A DNA stretch of 64,000 nucleotides from Ottelia alismoides (Eukaryota; Streptophyta; Magnoliopsida; Alismatales; Hydrocharitaceae): positions 579,081 through 643,080 of the forward strand of contig JAZKJV010011611.1 of NCBI GenBank assembly GCA_037367405.1, in the 5' to 3' direction. This document shows, one piece after another, positions 24,862 through 37,649 of this stretch. The notes under the pieces are model-generated. The model ran no database searches and had not been told where the DNA came from. It saw nothing but the letters and a program-made list of their open reading frames with translations. Position 1 is the stretch's first letter, and each line of letters opens with the position of its first letter. Position numbers and translations under genes: made by a program.

Positions 24862-25069
24862 GTACTTAGGCTACTCTTAGCCTAAGTATGGGGGGACCTA
24901 AGTCCCCGTGATTTTTTTACTCATCTTTGCTTTCCATGATACTCGAGTTATTTCTAACCTAAGTGTGGGGGAGTCCGCCTCAGTTCATATTTTTTCTATA
25001 CTTAAATGGATCTGTGGCTTTATATCAACTAGTGTTATGAGGACATAACAAAGTTTAAGTATAGGGGGG
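24862..25069 (+). repeat. Stem-loop/G-tract array of element C (three units)
   Basis: Units lie at 24862-24896, about 24939-24972 and 24996-25069. The first is TACTTAGGC...GCCTAAGTA then six G. The third has the long loop with ATGAGGACAT (25038-25047), ends AAGTATAGGGGGG, and is followed by a TATATAC palindrome. Confidence 0.8.
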
Positions 25070-25290
25070 TATACCATATATACGGTATATGTACTTTAGC
25101 TTTATTCTGAAAAATTTGAAAATTTAAGACTTTTTGGTCTAAAGTATAATCTTTCAAACTATGGGGACAAGATATTTTCAAAGCCTTTCTATACTATGTT
25201 ACACTATTTTCAAGAAAATATTTTTGAAAAAGATTTGAAAAATGGGTTTCACTTATTTTGAAAAATCGTTTGAAAAATGATTGAAAAATC

Positions 25291-25329
<39 letters not shown>
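25291..25329. repeat. (TA)n(TG)n microsatellite
   Basis: Five TA units and about fourteen TG units run together in the interior of element C. Confidence 0.9.
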
Positions 25330-26935
25330 TTGTGACATGGTTTGGAAAATATTTTCTTGATTTTAATGAAAATGAGTCTAACTTGTGTTGTAACTATAAT
25401 AAAAAAATCCATAAAAATGAGAAAAACTAAAATCCTTTGAAATTCAAATTTACTACTAAACCCAAATAAGTAGTCTCTTTTCAATGAGGGATTTCCCTTA
25501 GCAGAGTAGGTGCTTTAGAGGATATTGCGTAAGGCTCCGTCCTCAAGCAGCGGGTTCCGTTTTACGGTATGTACTTACACCTATAATAGTTGAAAGTAGA
25601 TGCATCTACTCATTTGAGTTTAGGAAATCATTTGACCTTTTAAAGATTTTATAAAAAATTTCAAAAAAAACTCAAAAATGGGATGAAGGAGTTGGATTGA
25701 ATCCCCTACCATTTTCACTTCCACACATGATCATAAATGTTTGAGAACACCTGATTTATGAGGCCTTGAGATTTTAGGTTAACCAGCCTTAGCCATCAGG
25801 GTCTTCGACTTGATTATCCACATTTCCCTAGTTTGTTAAATTTACGTGCTATATTGCATGCTTAATCTCCTACATTTAAAATATGATTAACACTTCACAT
25901 ACACGACTGCGGTCATGATGAGATGAGTTGGAATTTCACTTGAGGGACCCGGATGAGGGATTCAAGTCTGGACTTGATTTAATGATGCCCGAGAATGAGA
26001 TAAAATCATTGAAGGCTTCATGAAACCTGAGTATTAACATCTTTAGCAGACATGAGAACTTGGTTCTTGTACTAATCTCTTAAACTTTACATAAGTTCCA
26101 GGGTATGAATGAAATAAAAATATTGATCAGTGTGCACAAACTTTTGGTAAAAGCAATGGAGTTAGTCAAAAATAATACAAAGCAAAGAAATATCAATGTT
26201 GAAGAAAAATCTATCATTCCACATAGTCAAATATCAACAGAGCTTCCACCAAAGGCGAGCGCTCCCAACCATTTCAAAGTGTCCACTTGGACCATCTCTA
26301 TTAGGACTAGGAGTCGGGCTTGCACCAAAAAAGGGCTCTGCATCGTAAATGCTACAAGTCTAGGTGTAGAAGATACGATAGGTACTCAAAAAAGGCACAC
26401 CCTGGTGTATTCCCAAGAAAACAAGTGCAGACAACTCCAACATCTCTTGACAGACACACTGATCAACACCAAAAATATGCGATGAGTAATAAGGCACTCA
26501 AGAGGATCCCTGTTCAATGAGAGGGAGAGAAGAAATGATACAATCCTAAACCCTCCATCAACTGGCCTTCCACCTACACTTCTAAATCTGAAAACTAAAG
26601 AGATGGTGGATTGGACGCAATATTTCATTTATTCCCTAGTGTTGAGGATTGGGTCCTTAGGAGAATTTCTTGGACCAGGACCTTGGGTGATGTTGTGACT
26701 CTACTCTCATGATCACAGTCAACACTTAAATTCATATCCTTAGTTTATATGTATCAAAGAGAGAGTATGGAAAATTAGAGGAATTGGATGCCTCTTGATT
26801 AAGGCTGGGCTAAACTCTGAGATTTTTGGATATCTAAAGGTGGGAGTTCTTGAACGGATTTGATCATGTACACACACGCACAAGGGGGTTAATCCAACTC
26901 ATTCATTTTTTAGATGCTCGGGGACGAGCATAGTT

Positions 26936-26948
26936 TAAGTATAGGGGG
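26936..26948 (+). other. Polypurine tract of element C
   Basis: TAAGTATAGGGGG lies directly before the 3' LTR start TGATGAAAC. The same word ends the stem-loop units. Confidence 0.8.
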
Positions 26949-28207
26949 TGATGAAACTCGGTTTCATTACAAATCGTAGTTATTAACCCTCTAGCTTAGA
27001 ATAATGCCATTAAAAAGGAGATTAAACATTGTTTATATCTAAGTCATAGAATAAATTAAAAATTAAAAAAATTAACAAAATCAAAATTCACAGTGATTTT
27101 ATATCCTTAAAAATGCTCACAAAAATATTTCTCCCTATGTTTGACCTCGTTTCTGTTTTGGTCAACATGAATCTTGTAGTCTCATCGAGATCTACAACTT
27201 TCATTAGAGGTTTTCCAAATTCGATCATTTTCTCCCTTCTTTTTCATTTTCTTTGTCTAAATAACCTGATTATGCCATGTGGCGCTTTCTGGATGCGTCA
27301 CGTGGCCCATCTCTTTGTGCGTCACCTGCATCTCTTTTCTATCGTCTGATCGACTTCCTCCCCTTCCATCCCAGTCATCCGTCCTCGTTTCACTCTAAAC
27401 CATCCGAACCTTCTGCTATGATCTCATCACCGCCGTTCTCTCGTGCCATGTCCTCCTCACGCCACGTGTCTTCATAAATGTCGCCCGATCTTCTCCAATC
27501 TGCCGTCATCCCACCATTGGCTTACACTTGATTTCCACCATCCGATTAAGACCTAGATGGCATCCTAACCGTTTAACTCCGCGCGCCTATCCTTACACTA
27601 TGTGTCATGGTCTCAGCCCTCGATGGCAGTCTAATCAATCTAATCCTCACTGTTATCTAGAGACTGCTCCCTGATCGTTTGATTGAGAGATCCAATGGCT
27701 GTGGACCCATCATCTTCCTCTCGCATACCTCTCTCCCACGTTTGCCCACCTTGCGTACCCATCAACCACTTTCTATTTTTGCTGACACCCTAACCATCCT
27801 CTCCACTCTTCGACAACCCCACATCATAGACATTCCTACACTTTCCTCGTGGGCAATCACTCACCCCATGATAACCTCTATCTCGCTCCATACCACCCAC
27901 TCAAATCACGGTGACTTCCATTAACTGCCGTCAAGCTCTGCTTTCAAGTACACTATTGCCACTGCCATTCCAACCAGTCCACCTTTACAAGGGGCTAGGC
28001 ACGGCTCCTCTCCGCCTCCCCGTGACAAGGGGAGGTCAGATCGATGAAGCCACGATGACTTAGCCTCTGGTGTTGACCTGCAGTTAATCAAGATGTGTCG
28101 CGGTGGCTCCGCTCCGTCAAGCTCCGAGGTCGGCCGACCTCGACATGCGAAGACCCTGAGCTTTTCCAAGAAGCTCAAGCCCAGGCCCTTCCTCTACCAT
28201 AGCGCAG

Positions 28208-28517
28208 GTAAGCCTCCTCAGATCTTCCTTTGTGGTTATCTTTTAATTTCTCATAATTAATTAGGGCCCTCTACGCACCTTCACCCTCCACTAATCGTTG
28301 CTTCTGCTTCATCAGACATCCACCACCTTCGCCATGAAATCCACTCATCTTTTCGTTCCTCCATCACCTACCACCAATTCGACCCATCTCTTTTACAAGC
28401 TCATCAGAGAAGATGACCAGGCCTCCCGCTTCTCCGCCCCACTACAACCCCCACTTCACTTCATTCCACTCACAACACTTCACACATCTTGCTTCGGTTA
28501 TTGCATTACCACTGTAG
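28208..28517 (+). other. Candidate intron in element C 3' LTR (310 nt)
   Basis: The donor is GCAG/GTAAGCC and the acceptor CATTACCACTGTAG/GG. The acceptor words parallel B's (TAACACTGTAG and TAACACTGCAG). Confidence 0.5.
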
Positions 28518-28769
28518 GGCCCCTTGATCAATGGCTAGAGCCGTCGATGGAGCATCTTTATCAAGCTTCATCTCCAGCATAAGAGTAGCAACAATGCCTT
28601 CCAGATAGCCCGGCTACTTCGTCGAGATTCAACAATGCTACCTAGCTATTCAGGAGTGGCTGGGGATCTTACCGAGCATGCTAGAAGGTGGCGGAGCTAG
28701 GAGGATGTGGCAGGAGCACAACCACGTTCGTTGCAGGAGGTGTCAGTGAGAAAGGACAAATGAGGTACA

Positions 28770-28935
28770 GTTATCGTCTGATCTTCAAGATCGGACGACT
28801 CACGTTCAGCCAGATCGTCGCCACCGCAAGCAAAAACTACCGTCTAATCTTTGAGATTGGACGGTCTCTACTTGGCCATGTCTTAATAATCTTAAGCCTC
28901 CAGCTACAGTCTGATCTCAGTGATTAGATTGTCTT
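28770..28935 (+). repeat. Three hairpin repeats, 3' LTR copy
   Basis: Units near 28770, 28838 and 28905 carry CGTCTGATCTTCAAGATCGGACG-like palindromes with substitutions. They match 12127-12288 of the 5' LTR. Confidence 0.65.
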
Positions 28936-29929
28936 CAGCAGTCCACGACATCACCCCGATCCTCCTCTCTGTGTCTTTAGGCCCGGGGTGCCCGAGCTAG
29001 TTCTGAACCTCCTCCGAGCCAGAGTCGACGCTCGAAGCTACGTCGAGCCTCCTCCGAGCATTAATTGCTTCCGAACCTCACCCTCACATGCCCGGTCACG
29101 TGACTGGCTGAGAACTTTGCAAAAGGCCCCTCGAGCTGCTTCAAACTGCATACAGGTTCGGCAATCGCGTGCCTCCCACACGTGCTTGGGGTAAATTGCA
29201 TTAGAACCCCTGCAAGTTTTTTATATTTGCAATTTTACCCCCATATGTGTGGGTAAATATTAGGGAAGGCCTCACAATTTTTTTTATTTACATTTCAGTC
29301 CTTTCAGGGACCTATTTGCTATCTATTTTTATGTTTTCTTACATTTATGCCCTTGGTTTTTTGTGAATATCTTGAGCATCCGAGCTCCGATCGATGTGAT
29401 TTCAGTTGCATTTCAAAGATTGTTTCGTTATCTTTTCAATGGCATAATTTGTTTTCTGATTTGACACTCTAGAGTTTGATGACTAATTTTATTAATGGAT
29501 TGTCCATTTTGGAATGCTTTTTATGCCTTAATCAATATTGTAATGGAACCTGCGTAGTCATTTGATTCTGAAGTTGACCTAAATTTCTTTCTCTAATATT
29601 TTACTAAATTAGGGCATCTATGCTTCAGTGTAACCTTGCATTTCCTTGCATATTAAAAAGCAAATAAAAAAATGTTTGATTCATATGTCTGCATTCTATG
29701 CATATGTGCGCATTTTGACCTATGGATTTCTAATTCAACACTCAATTGGAGTTGGAAGAGTCTAGATTTATACTTAAGAGGCTCGTGTCCCTGAGTTCGA
29801 CCTTGGGCTTATAAGAGTAAAAATAAAATCGACCCTTTGATTTAATTGATAGATTAATTAAATGATGTTTGATGGACCCAATTTATCCCGACTGCAATGA
29901 CATTAGAAGTGTTAATTCCACACTATCGA

Positions 29930-31736
29930 TCTTCGTCGGAGCACCTCCGGTGGTGGCCGACCCATTTTGAGGAGCCTAGAAGAAGCTGATAGCTTGCAGG
30001 AACCCATTGGGCACTTCAGGAGCGAGGATGGTAGCCAGAGCTACCCTAGCGGCCGGATCGAAGCTCAGACTTGAGCTGCTCTTCGATCTTTCTTTGTGAT
30101 CCGCTATTGGATCAAGGATGTTCTCCCATGTCTATAGCAACCGTCCGATGCTTTAGGCCTCAACCGCCAGATATAGAGTGGAGTTCTAATCTCCAATGCT
30201 GAAGCGCAAAGCGGTACCAACTGCAGGATGAAGGTCACGTGGATAAGTGAAGCGACATTCGTCGTCCATCCGCAAGCACGTGGGGTAATTTTGCCTTATA
30301 GTCCCATATTTTTTGTATTATATTTTTAGTAATCAAACATTCATATGTAGTGTAATTTATTTTGGATATTTTACATATTATCAATTATACTTTCAGTATT
30401 TGCATTTAGGTCCATTCCACGTTGCCTCACGTGCTTGTGTGCGTGAGGGGACGAGTATTTTTCATAAGGACCCTTAGTTTTTTTATATTCCATTTCAGTC
30501 CATAAATTCAAAGAATTAGTGTTTTATTTTGAGGTCATTTTGCATCTAGGCCCTAAACTTCGTACCTATTGCAAAATACCCTTTTGGTAATACATTATTG
30601 AATATTTTTAAAAAATTTGCTTATTTTCCCCTTGGATTTCTCTGAGGTGTTCAGATTTAGTTCAAAACTTTAAATAATTAGAAAAATATCTCTTCCAGAA
30701 TATATATTCTTTATGTAATTTTTATTTATGAAAAATATTTCTTATCCTTTAAAATTTTATGGAAAACTATATTAAATACATGACATATATTTCTATCACA
30801 TATATTTTTGGTTATGTATTTGGAGTTTATTTTGTATTTGTAAAAATTCAAAAACCAAGCTATTATTCATGTTTGCAGTAAAAACCCATAAAAATATAAA
30901 AATATTTTGAAAAATTACAAAAAAAATTACTATTACGTCTTTTATTGTTTTTTAAGTTTCCACACCAAAAATCCCTAAAATAGAAAAAATCCTAAAAATT
31001 ACAATGCTTCAAAGTCCTTTATAAAAATATAAAAAATCCATAAAATTCCAAAAATACCCATTTTTATTTCGAAGATTTCTTTTTATCATATATTATTAAT
31101 TAAAATAGTTTTGGAAAATTTATCCTTTTTGCTATTTTTAACTTCCAAAACAATTTGGACCATTTATCTTATTCACTATTTTTGTCTTCTTTTTTACTTT
31201 TAAAACTACCTAAAATTCATGAAAATTCCCCCAAAATAACAAGAACAGTAGAAAATATAAAAATACAAAACCATTTGTTTCTGCAATTTTTTTATTTTTA
31301 GTGGTACGTAGAATTGTAACGCTCTATATTTTATATATAGTTGTATATATTCATACCTATATTAGATATTAAAAATAAAAAGAAATTTAAAATAAAAAAT
31401 ATAAAAAGAATATATATAGATATTGAATTAAAAACAATAAAAAATACAAAATGACAAACTCATAAAAATATAAATCAAAAAAAATACCCAAAATCATTTA
31501 TTATCTTTCTTGGTCAATTTTTGATTGTCTATCCTCAGTTGTTTCTAGTGTTCGACCCCTACTATACTTGTTCACTATACATCTACTTATATGGTATAAT
31601 AAATTTTGATTCATCCTTGCATGGTTTTGTGGGTTGATTGTTGTTCAAGTTGACATTTATGAGAGGTCACCTCAGCTACATTTTATCTTTGTCTTCCATG
31701 AGGACAATATTTTAAACCCTCGCAAAAGTCATCTCA
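29930..31736 (+). mobile_element. Element E 5' LTR, right part
   Basis: It resumes E's LTR after element C. GC-rich sequence to about 30300 gives way to AT-rich sequence, then GTGTTCGACCCCTACTATAC and a stretch like 8100-8195 of the LTR fragment (TGGGTTGATTGTTG against TGGGTTAATTGTTG; CACCTCAGC against TGCCTCAGC). It ends ATCTCA before the primer site. No gene is seen. Confidence 0.65.
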
Positions 31737-31741
31737 GCAAA

Positions 31742-31759
31742 TGGCATCATTGCGAGGGA
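31742..31759 (+). other. Relic primer-binding site of element E
   Basis: TGGCATCATTGCGAGGGA resembles the tRNA-Asp site TGGCGCCGTTGCCGGGGA with about five changes and lies five bases after the LTR end. Confidence 0.6.
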
Positions 31760-31959
31760 GTAACGCGTAGGATAGAATTTTGGGTCATTTTCCTTCATTA
31801 TTTTCCTTTATTTGTTTACTCTCTTATTTTATATATTTGCTTACTTATTCTAATGCATTCTCTTTGATTTTTCCGATGAGGGACTTCAAGACGACGACCG
31901 CCTAGGTGGATGGAGCACCCAAGCCAAGGAGACTTGGTCATTCTACTTGTGGAATAAGA

Positions 31960-31990
<31 letters not shown>

Positions 31991-33560
31991 CTTAGCATTG
32001 GACTGTTGTTTCCTTTTGTGAGAGAGCGATTTATTTTTGCAATTATTTTGTAATAATACAAGTACTTTGGAATTTGGACATTCAAGACCAATTTGCAAGT
32101 GTTTGTTTACTTGGGGGCTCATTGAATTTTCTCACATTTTCTTTGCATGTTATACTTTTGTTCTCCCTATTTTTCCATTTGTTTTCTTTGTTTTATGCGA
32201 TTAGTGCTTTCCATCTTATTTTTATTTGTTTTGTGGAGTAAACCCTTAGCATTTTAGGATATACATGATCGAGTGAATTAAGGCCAAACTCCTAACAACT
32301 TTGCATGTACCTATAGTCTTCACGTTTGGACTTACTTACTTAATTGTTGAACACTTAGATTTGAAACCGTGTGCTGAGAGAGGCATCATATAACCCTTGC
32401 AGGACCCGTTGTGGCAGGCGCTGAGGTTGTCTCTTTGACTGGACCTTAGATTTCACTCTTGGTGTTTAGCATTTGGTTTTTCACGTGTAACAATTGCTTG
32501 CTTACGTTGATTTTTGTTTTCATACCGCACGCATAACATAGGTTTACAAATTATTGTTTTGCATCTCGCATGGAGAGCACTGGGAAGCACTGTAAGCCTT
32601 CTAATTGGGCATTCATCATTTACACACTAATGTGAGATCTCCATCTTAGTATCACCCTGGATTTCTTTGCCTCTATCTCCCTCTGTTTTTGAGCACATAG
32701 GAATTAAAGAAAATCGATAAAAATGTTAAGCATGTGTATTGAATCTACTCTAAGCAAGTGATAATACAAAAAAAATAAAAAGGACCGCTACAAACACTTG
32801 ACATAAATAAAATTGATTAATTGGGCTCATTTGCATTGGGTGAGAAAAGTCCATATTATAGTTAGGTACCTTCCAAACTGAGCAAGGAACAACCCTTAAG
32901 GAATAGAGCCGAAAACCTGATATGTAGTTGCCTCAACAATCACTTGGGACCGTCGAAGTAACGATGCTCCTATAAAACATGACCGAATAGGGCCTTGTCG
33001 AGCACAATGCCCCCTCATTGTGTGGAGCATCCTACTTGGTCCGAAGTACTAAGATTAGGTCATGTCCTCATGGGGGTGTTTGTCTCATCGATTCACGTCC
33101 GAGTAGGGCCTAGAACATGCACATGTGTATCCGTTGCAAGCTTGGTCTGAAGTATTTGGGTTCACCATTATAGGCTTCATCTCTCTATTTATTTGACTGA
33201 GTAGCCACCCAGGCATGAGATTGAGAACCTTAAAGAGCGCAGATCACATTATATAAAGGAGGTGGAAAAAGTATAGGGAGACTCTTCCTGGTAGTACACG
33301 CTCTCTTCTAGGATTGGCCGTTTAAGGACTTGCGATATTTTTGCCTGAATCAATAACCCTAAAACTAAAAAGATAAAAATAGCTACACTCTTACGGCTTC
33401 ACGGGCCGAGTTGGTCAATCAAGTATTTTGAGGTTTAATTACTTAGTTTTATTAAGGTCAAGATCAAAAATATCATGCACTTGCACCATTTTGCTTTCAT
33501 TATCTTATTCCATTATCTTTGACTCATTGTGTGCCTTCTACTGTTTTGCATTCCTCTTAT
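31760..33560 (+). mobile_element. Element E leader region
   Basis: Non-coding sequence between the primer site and the insertion point of element B. It holds a (GA)n tract and no conserved frame. By position it is the untranslated leader before gag, which resumes at about 56690. Confidence 0.5.
31969..31990. repeat. (GA)n microsatellite
   Basis: Eleven GA units lie in the leader of element E. Confidence 0.9.
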
Positions 33561-34041
33561 TTCTTGTTCATTGATAGATTTATTAGCTTAATTCACCAAT
33601 ATTATCTCTCTTGCTTAAGTTGAATCACAAGATTCATTGAATAAGTAACACTAATTACTAATTTATGTGTTGTTTATAATTAACACTAATTATTATATAT
33701 TATTATAACCCTATTATAAAAAATATTATATATTCATTTTTTATTAAAAACCAAATAAAATTAGAATAAGATTATGTATAAAAAAGTTAACATAAAACAA
33801 AATAAAAATACAAAAGAATAAGCAAAAGAAAAATCAAAGAAAATTGTTTTATATCATTTTAATTAGTATATTATTTTTATCTATGTGTAAATGACCTCTG
33901 ATCTCTATGACTTCTACATGAACGTTGTAGATCTCATTAAGATATACAACTTTTGTGTTCATTATTTTTCTTGATTCAATTCCTAACTATTTTATTTCTA
34001 ATATTCTTTTATTTATTTAATTTTCTTCAATTCTGATTGGG

Positions 34042-34072
34042 CCATGTGGCGCATCCTCAACCTCCCACGTGG
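34042..34072 (+). promoter_or_regulatory. Inverted G-box pair in element B U3
   Basis: CCATGTGG (34042-34049) and CCACGTGG (34065-34072) sit in inverted arms with a 15-nt spacer, the same geometry as in element C. The 3' LTR keeps CCACGTGA (about 54472) and a decayed partner. Confidence 0.45.
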
Positions 34073-34635
34073 CCCGATCCTGGCTTTCCACCTGTCTGCA
34101 CCAAGCACTGTCAGATCCCCTCTAATATGATGTCTCTCGTGCTTCCACGCCGTCAATCGTCTGATCTATGATCAGACCTTATCCAAACCATTCATCCGTG
34201 TTGCGTTCTCCTCTGTTGGATTAGATCAACTGATCTGATCTAATCCATACACTAGTGCCTCATTGGTAGACGTTGGATCATTTTATCCAACAACTACTGT
34301 GTGTCATCCTCCTTCAGCCGTTTCCTTCCTCATCCGAACCTCCCATCTTCTTCTAATTATCCTGACCATCTCAACCACCTCCAATCCCTTCACTAAGCAA
34401 CCACTTCCTCGCCGTAACCCTAACTTCCAATAACATCTAAGCCCCTATTACTTATAGACAGTTGAAACCACTGTGAAAACCTCCTAACAACTGCCACTTT
34501 CATCCTCCTAAAAAAACCATCGTCACCCATTGAGGTGGCTGTCCTCCTTCATGCGGGCCTAGACCTAGTGTCTCTCCACCCCTCTCTAATAGAGAGGGGT
34601 GGGGTCAACGATGCAATGATTGTCTTTCAGCCCTG

Positions 34636-35000
34636 GTGAGAACCTTGGCCATTCAGCCAAGCCACGACCATTTTTGGCCATTTGAGCTGCTTCCCATGAC
34701 TGCAAGAAGTTCAATAGAGATCGAGGGTTCAATTTGAACAATGTGTACTGCATTTGGATTCCTTCATCGACCCAAGTTACTTCTTATTTCTAGTATGGAT
34801 CCTTTATCCACGTTAACGGTTTTTCCTCTATGCCTATCATTCTATCGCAAGCTTCCAATTCAATTTATCTTCTACCTTTCATGGTAGAAGAAACCCACAT
34901 GGACCTCCGTCTTCTTCATACCCTATAGGTCCTTCATTCCGCTCGCATTCTCACATACAAATATATCTGTTGCTTCGACTATTTATTTCTAACACTGTAG
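34636..35000 (+). other. Candidate intron in element B 5' LTR (365 nt)
   Basis: The donor is CCTG/GTGAGAACC and the acceptor TTTCTAACACTGTAG/AA, with a CTAAC branch-like word at 34989-34993. Confidence 0.5.
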
Positions 35001-36183
35001 AAGTCAAGAGAGCCTTCAATGGCCAGAAGCCTTGAAGATGATCTGATATGGAGTGCAATTTTCATGATTTATGCTTCATCTTTGACATCTAGACAGGGAC
35101 TTGCCTTCAAGAGTAACACATCACTGTCACGGGACGTGCAAGAACATTCACTGACCTTCAAAGACCCTTCATGGTAGCGGTGTAGCAAATGGGCTCTCGT
35201 CGGAGCCCAATTCTAGAACCGCCGCGTGCGACACTGGTCTTTCGATCAGGAGGTATAGTCGTCATTGGATCACCCTAATTTGGGGATAATCCAATGATCC
35301 AATCATTCCCACGTCAACTTATCTGACCCTACAACTTCGTTCATGCCGAGCCTTGGACTGCACACGGATCGCACCTTCAGGTTTGGGCAAATTGAAAGTT
35401 CGCCCTGCTAATTGTCCTTAATTGCAAACATACCCCCATGTAGGGGGTATTTCATTAATTCTCCAGCTCGTTTCTAGTATTTACATTCTACTCCCTCTAG
35501 GGACCTGTATGTAAGAATTTCTTTATGTTTGATCACAATTATGCTCCTAGATTTAATAATGAATGTCTTGTGCATTGTTTATCCAAATTAACTTATTACA
35601 GTGACATTTTAATTCTTGTTTAGTTGTCCTTGATTTTCATAATTTATTTTTTCATTAGATAATAAATTAAGGATTAATTTGTGCAAGTCTATATTGTGCT
35701 TCCATGCTTATTAAATGAGGTATGACTCCACATTGCATTGTTCATTTGGACCTACATTCAAATTAATTATTTACTTAAGTTTAGATAATCATTCTAGGGC
35801 ATATTCATGAGTATATTTGCATGTGTTAGTGTTTTGTCACTTTGTTCATTTTGTCATTATTCCTAACATGCATTAATGTGTTTTAAATCACATTTCATCT
35901 CAGTCATGCATACATTTGTGATGTACATATTCCCTTACATTAATTGCCTGCATTGTTGTATCTGTTTTGACCTAAATAATTTATTGATCACTTAACTTAG
36001 ATATTTAAATACCTAAATAATTGTATTATGGTGCATGTCCTTGTGTTTGAACCTGGACTTCTCAGGTTAAACATTTAAGTTGAATCCAAATTGCGGGGAT
36101 CATTCATTCGGTTCTGTATGACAAGCTAAGTATCCGTTCTACAACATATAGATATTAATACATGCAATTAGTGAATCAGTAGA

Positions 36184-36201
36184 TGGCACTATTGCCGAGG
36201 A
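36184..36201 (+). other. Relic primer-binding site of element B
   Basis: TGGCACTATTGCCGAGGA lies five bases after the LTR end ATCA and is a mutated form of the tRNA-Asp-type site. Confidence 0.65.
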
Positions 36202-37369
36202 CACTACTTCATTAATATAATTATTTAGGTATTCATATTGTGGTTAAGATGATTTTTATCTTATCAAGGTCAATCATGTTCTGTAATGTTTTCTGCATTA
36301 TTATACATATGTATTGATAACATTTGAAATATCTAATATCTTCTCTTCTGTGTTAGGGCCAATTTATTGAGGACACTTGTGGAGAATGGAGGCTGGAAGC
36401 TCAAGATGGAGTTCTCGTTGAGAAGAACTGTAGAATATGTCTTCACGACAAATAGAAGATTTTTCTATTCATATTTGTTACTATTATGGATTGGACTTCA
36501 TTTGTTCTATTTGTTGAGTTTGTTTCACCCACGTTGGGTGGGCTCAACTTGAGTGCTCGATTTAGGATCTAGGCACACGACTCATAGAGTTACTTTTGAC
36601 GTATTATCCTTAGTGCTCGATTCATTGGTTAGGGAACACTAACTTCATCATATGAGATTCACTCATCTCTAAGATTCATGAGACACACTTATCTACATTC
36701 AAACTAGCATAGCTCAAATTGATATTTTCCCCGCTAATAGAACATATGATTAGTTGCAGTTTTTCATCAACTTGCATGCATTTTGATAACATTTTATGTT
36801 CAGTCTTACATGTGCATGAAGAGAGCCGGAGCCACTGTAAGTACTTCTTTTGAGCATGACATCATGATTTTATGTCTGCATGATTTTTCCCTTTTCATGG
36901 TTTGTTACTTAAAAAAATGGAAAAGGGACTGGATGGTAGACAATGATTTATGTGTTTAGATATTTATTAAAGTGATAACCTAAACTCTAAAAATGGGAGT
37001 GTTAATGCAAGTTGATGTAATTAAAATGGAGCTGAAATTCACCTTGTTTTTGGGAGAGAAAATCTCACATTACTTGTAGTTATATATGCATTCATTGAGA
37101 ACTGAGGAAGAATCCCTAGGATAGAGCTCAAACCCTAAATCATCCTTCTCGCAATGACTTGAATTTTGTATTATAACCAATAAAAGAGACAAGATAATTA
37201 GACCATATTTATGGTCTTTAATGTGTGCATTGGTGAAGGAATTGGGTTTATTTGTTATTGTTTGACTCTTCAATATCCTGAAACCCTAGGCTCCATTATC
37301 ATCTCCTGAGATTCATCATCTAGAGATTCAACTAACATTGATCCCTTTATCACTTAGCTTCCTATTCTT

Positions 37370-37649
37370 TATACTTAGGTATATTTTCAGCCTAAGTATA
37401 GGGAGGATCTTTTATCATTCTGATTGTTCTCCTTTGGACACTTGGTTTTAATTTATATATTCTTAATTAAGCTATTTGTTAGCTTAAGTATTGGGGGACC
37501 CAAGACCATATATTCCTCAGACTGATTCTTTTACTCTTTATGCACCTATGATTATGGGTCCAATTCGTGCATATTTATTTTATACTTAATTGAGCTATGG
37601 CTTTATATCACTTTGTTCTATGAGGACATATAGAAAGCTAAGTATAGGG
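37370..37649 (+). repeat. Stem-loop/G-tract array of element B (three units)
   Basis: Units lie at 37370-37407, 37461-37498 and 37581-37649. The arms are ATACTTAGG/CCTAAGTAT in the first and CTTAATTAAGC/GCTTAAGTA in the second. The third has the long loop with ATGAGGACAT (37620-37629). G-runs are weaker than in A and G (GGGAGG, GGGGG, GGG). Confidence 0.75.

Larger units (their letters stand above)
23758..26935 (+). mobile_element. Element C non-coding interior
   Basis: About 3.2 kb with no gag or pol signature. Segments match element B's interior in the same order: CACTTGAGTGTCGACCTAGG (24089) against GCTCAACTTGAGTGCTCGAT (36540), the stem-loop array, and a block at 26130-26420 aligned with 38560-38850. 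A plus-strand frame at 26105-26485 is broken by stops in B's copy, so it is not called. The conservation is at DNA level. Confidence 0.7.
10331..29929 (+). mobile_element. Element C: LARD-like non-autonomous LTR retrotransposon
   Basis: The 5' LTR is 10331-12611 plus 23061-23737 (about 2.96 kb), the interior 23738-26948 (3.2 kb) and the 3' LTR 26949-29929. The primer-site relic is at 23740-23757 and the polypurine tract at 26936-26948. The interior has no recognisable gag or pol. Layout and length match element B, so both are non-autonomous relatives of the Athila/Tat-like elements. The last roughly 28 bases of the 3' LTR are missing, so no target duplication could be confirmed. Copia-1 is inserted in the 5' LTR. 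Confidence 0.8.
26949..29929 (+). mobile_element. Element C 3' LTR
   Basis: Second LTR copy, 2981 bp, uninterrupted. It ends at CACACTAT where the 5' copy continues for about 28 more bases, so a small deletion removed the edge. The G-box pair is degraded (CCATGTGG 27275, TCACGTGG 27298). The candidate intron is intact (28208-28517). Confidence 0.85.
33565..36178 (+). mobile_element. Element B 5' LTR
   Basis: From about 33580 (TTAGCTTAATTCACCAATATTATCTC) it aligns with 54037 onward through to ATACATGCAATTAGTGAATCA. It contains a G-box pair (34042-34072), a palindromic GGATTAGATC...GATCTAATCC (about 34219), and the candidate intron (34636-35000). The first 15-20 bases are too altered to fix the edge. 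Confidence 0.8.

Noticed and set aside
26105..26485. 126-residue plus-strand frame in element C interior
   Set aside because: The aligned part of element B (about 38560-38900) is broken by stops, so DNA rather than protein is shared.
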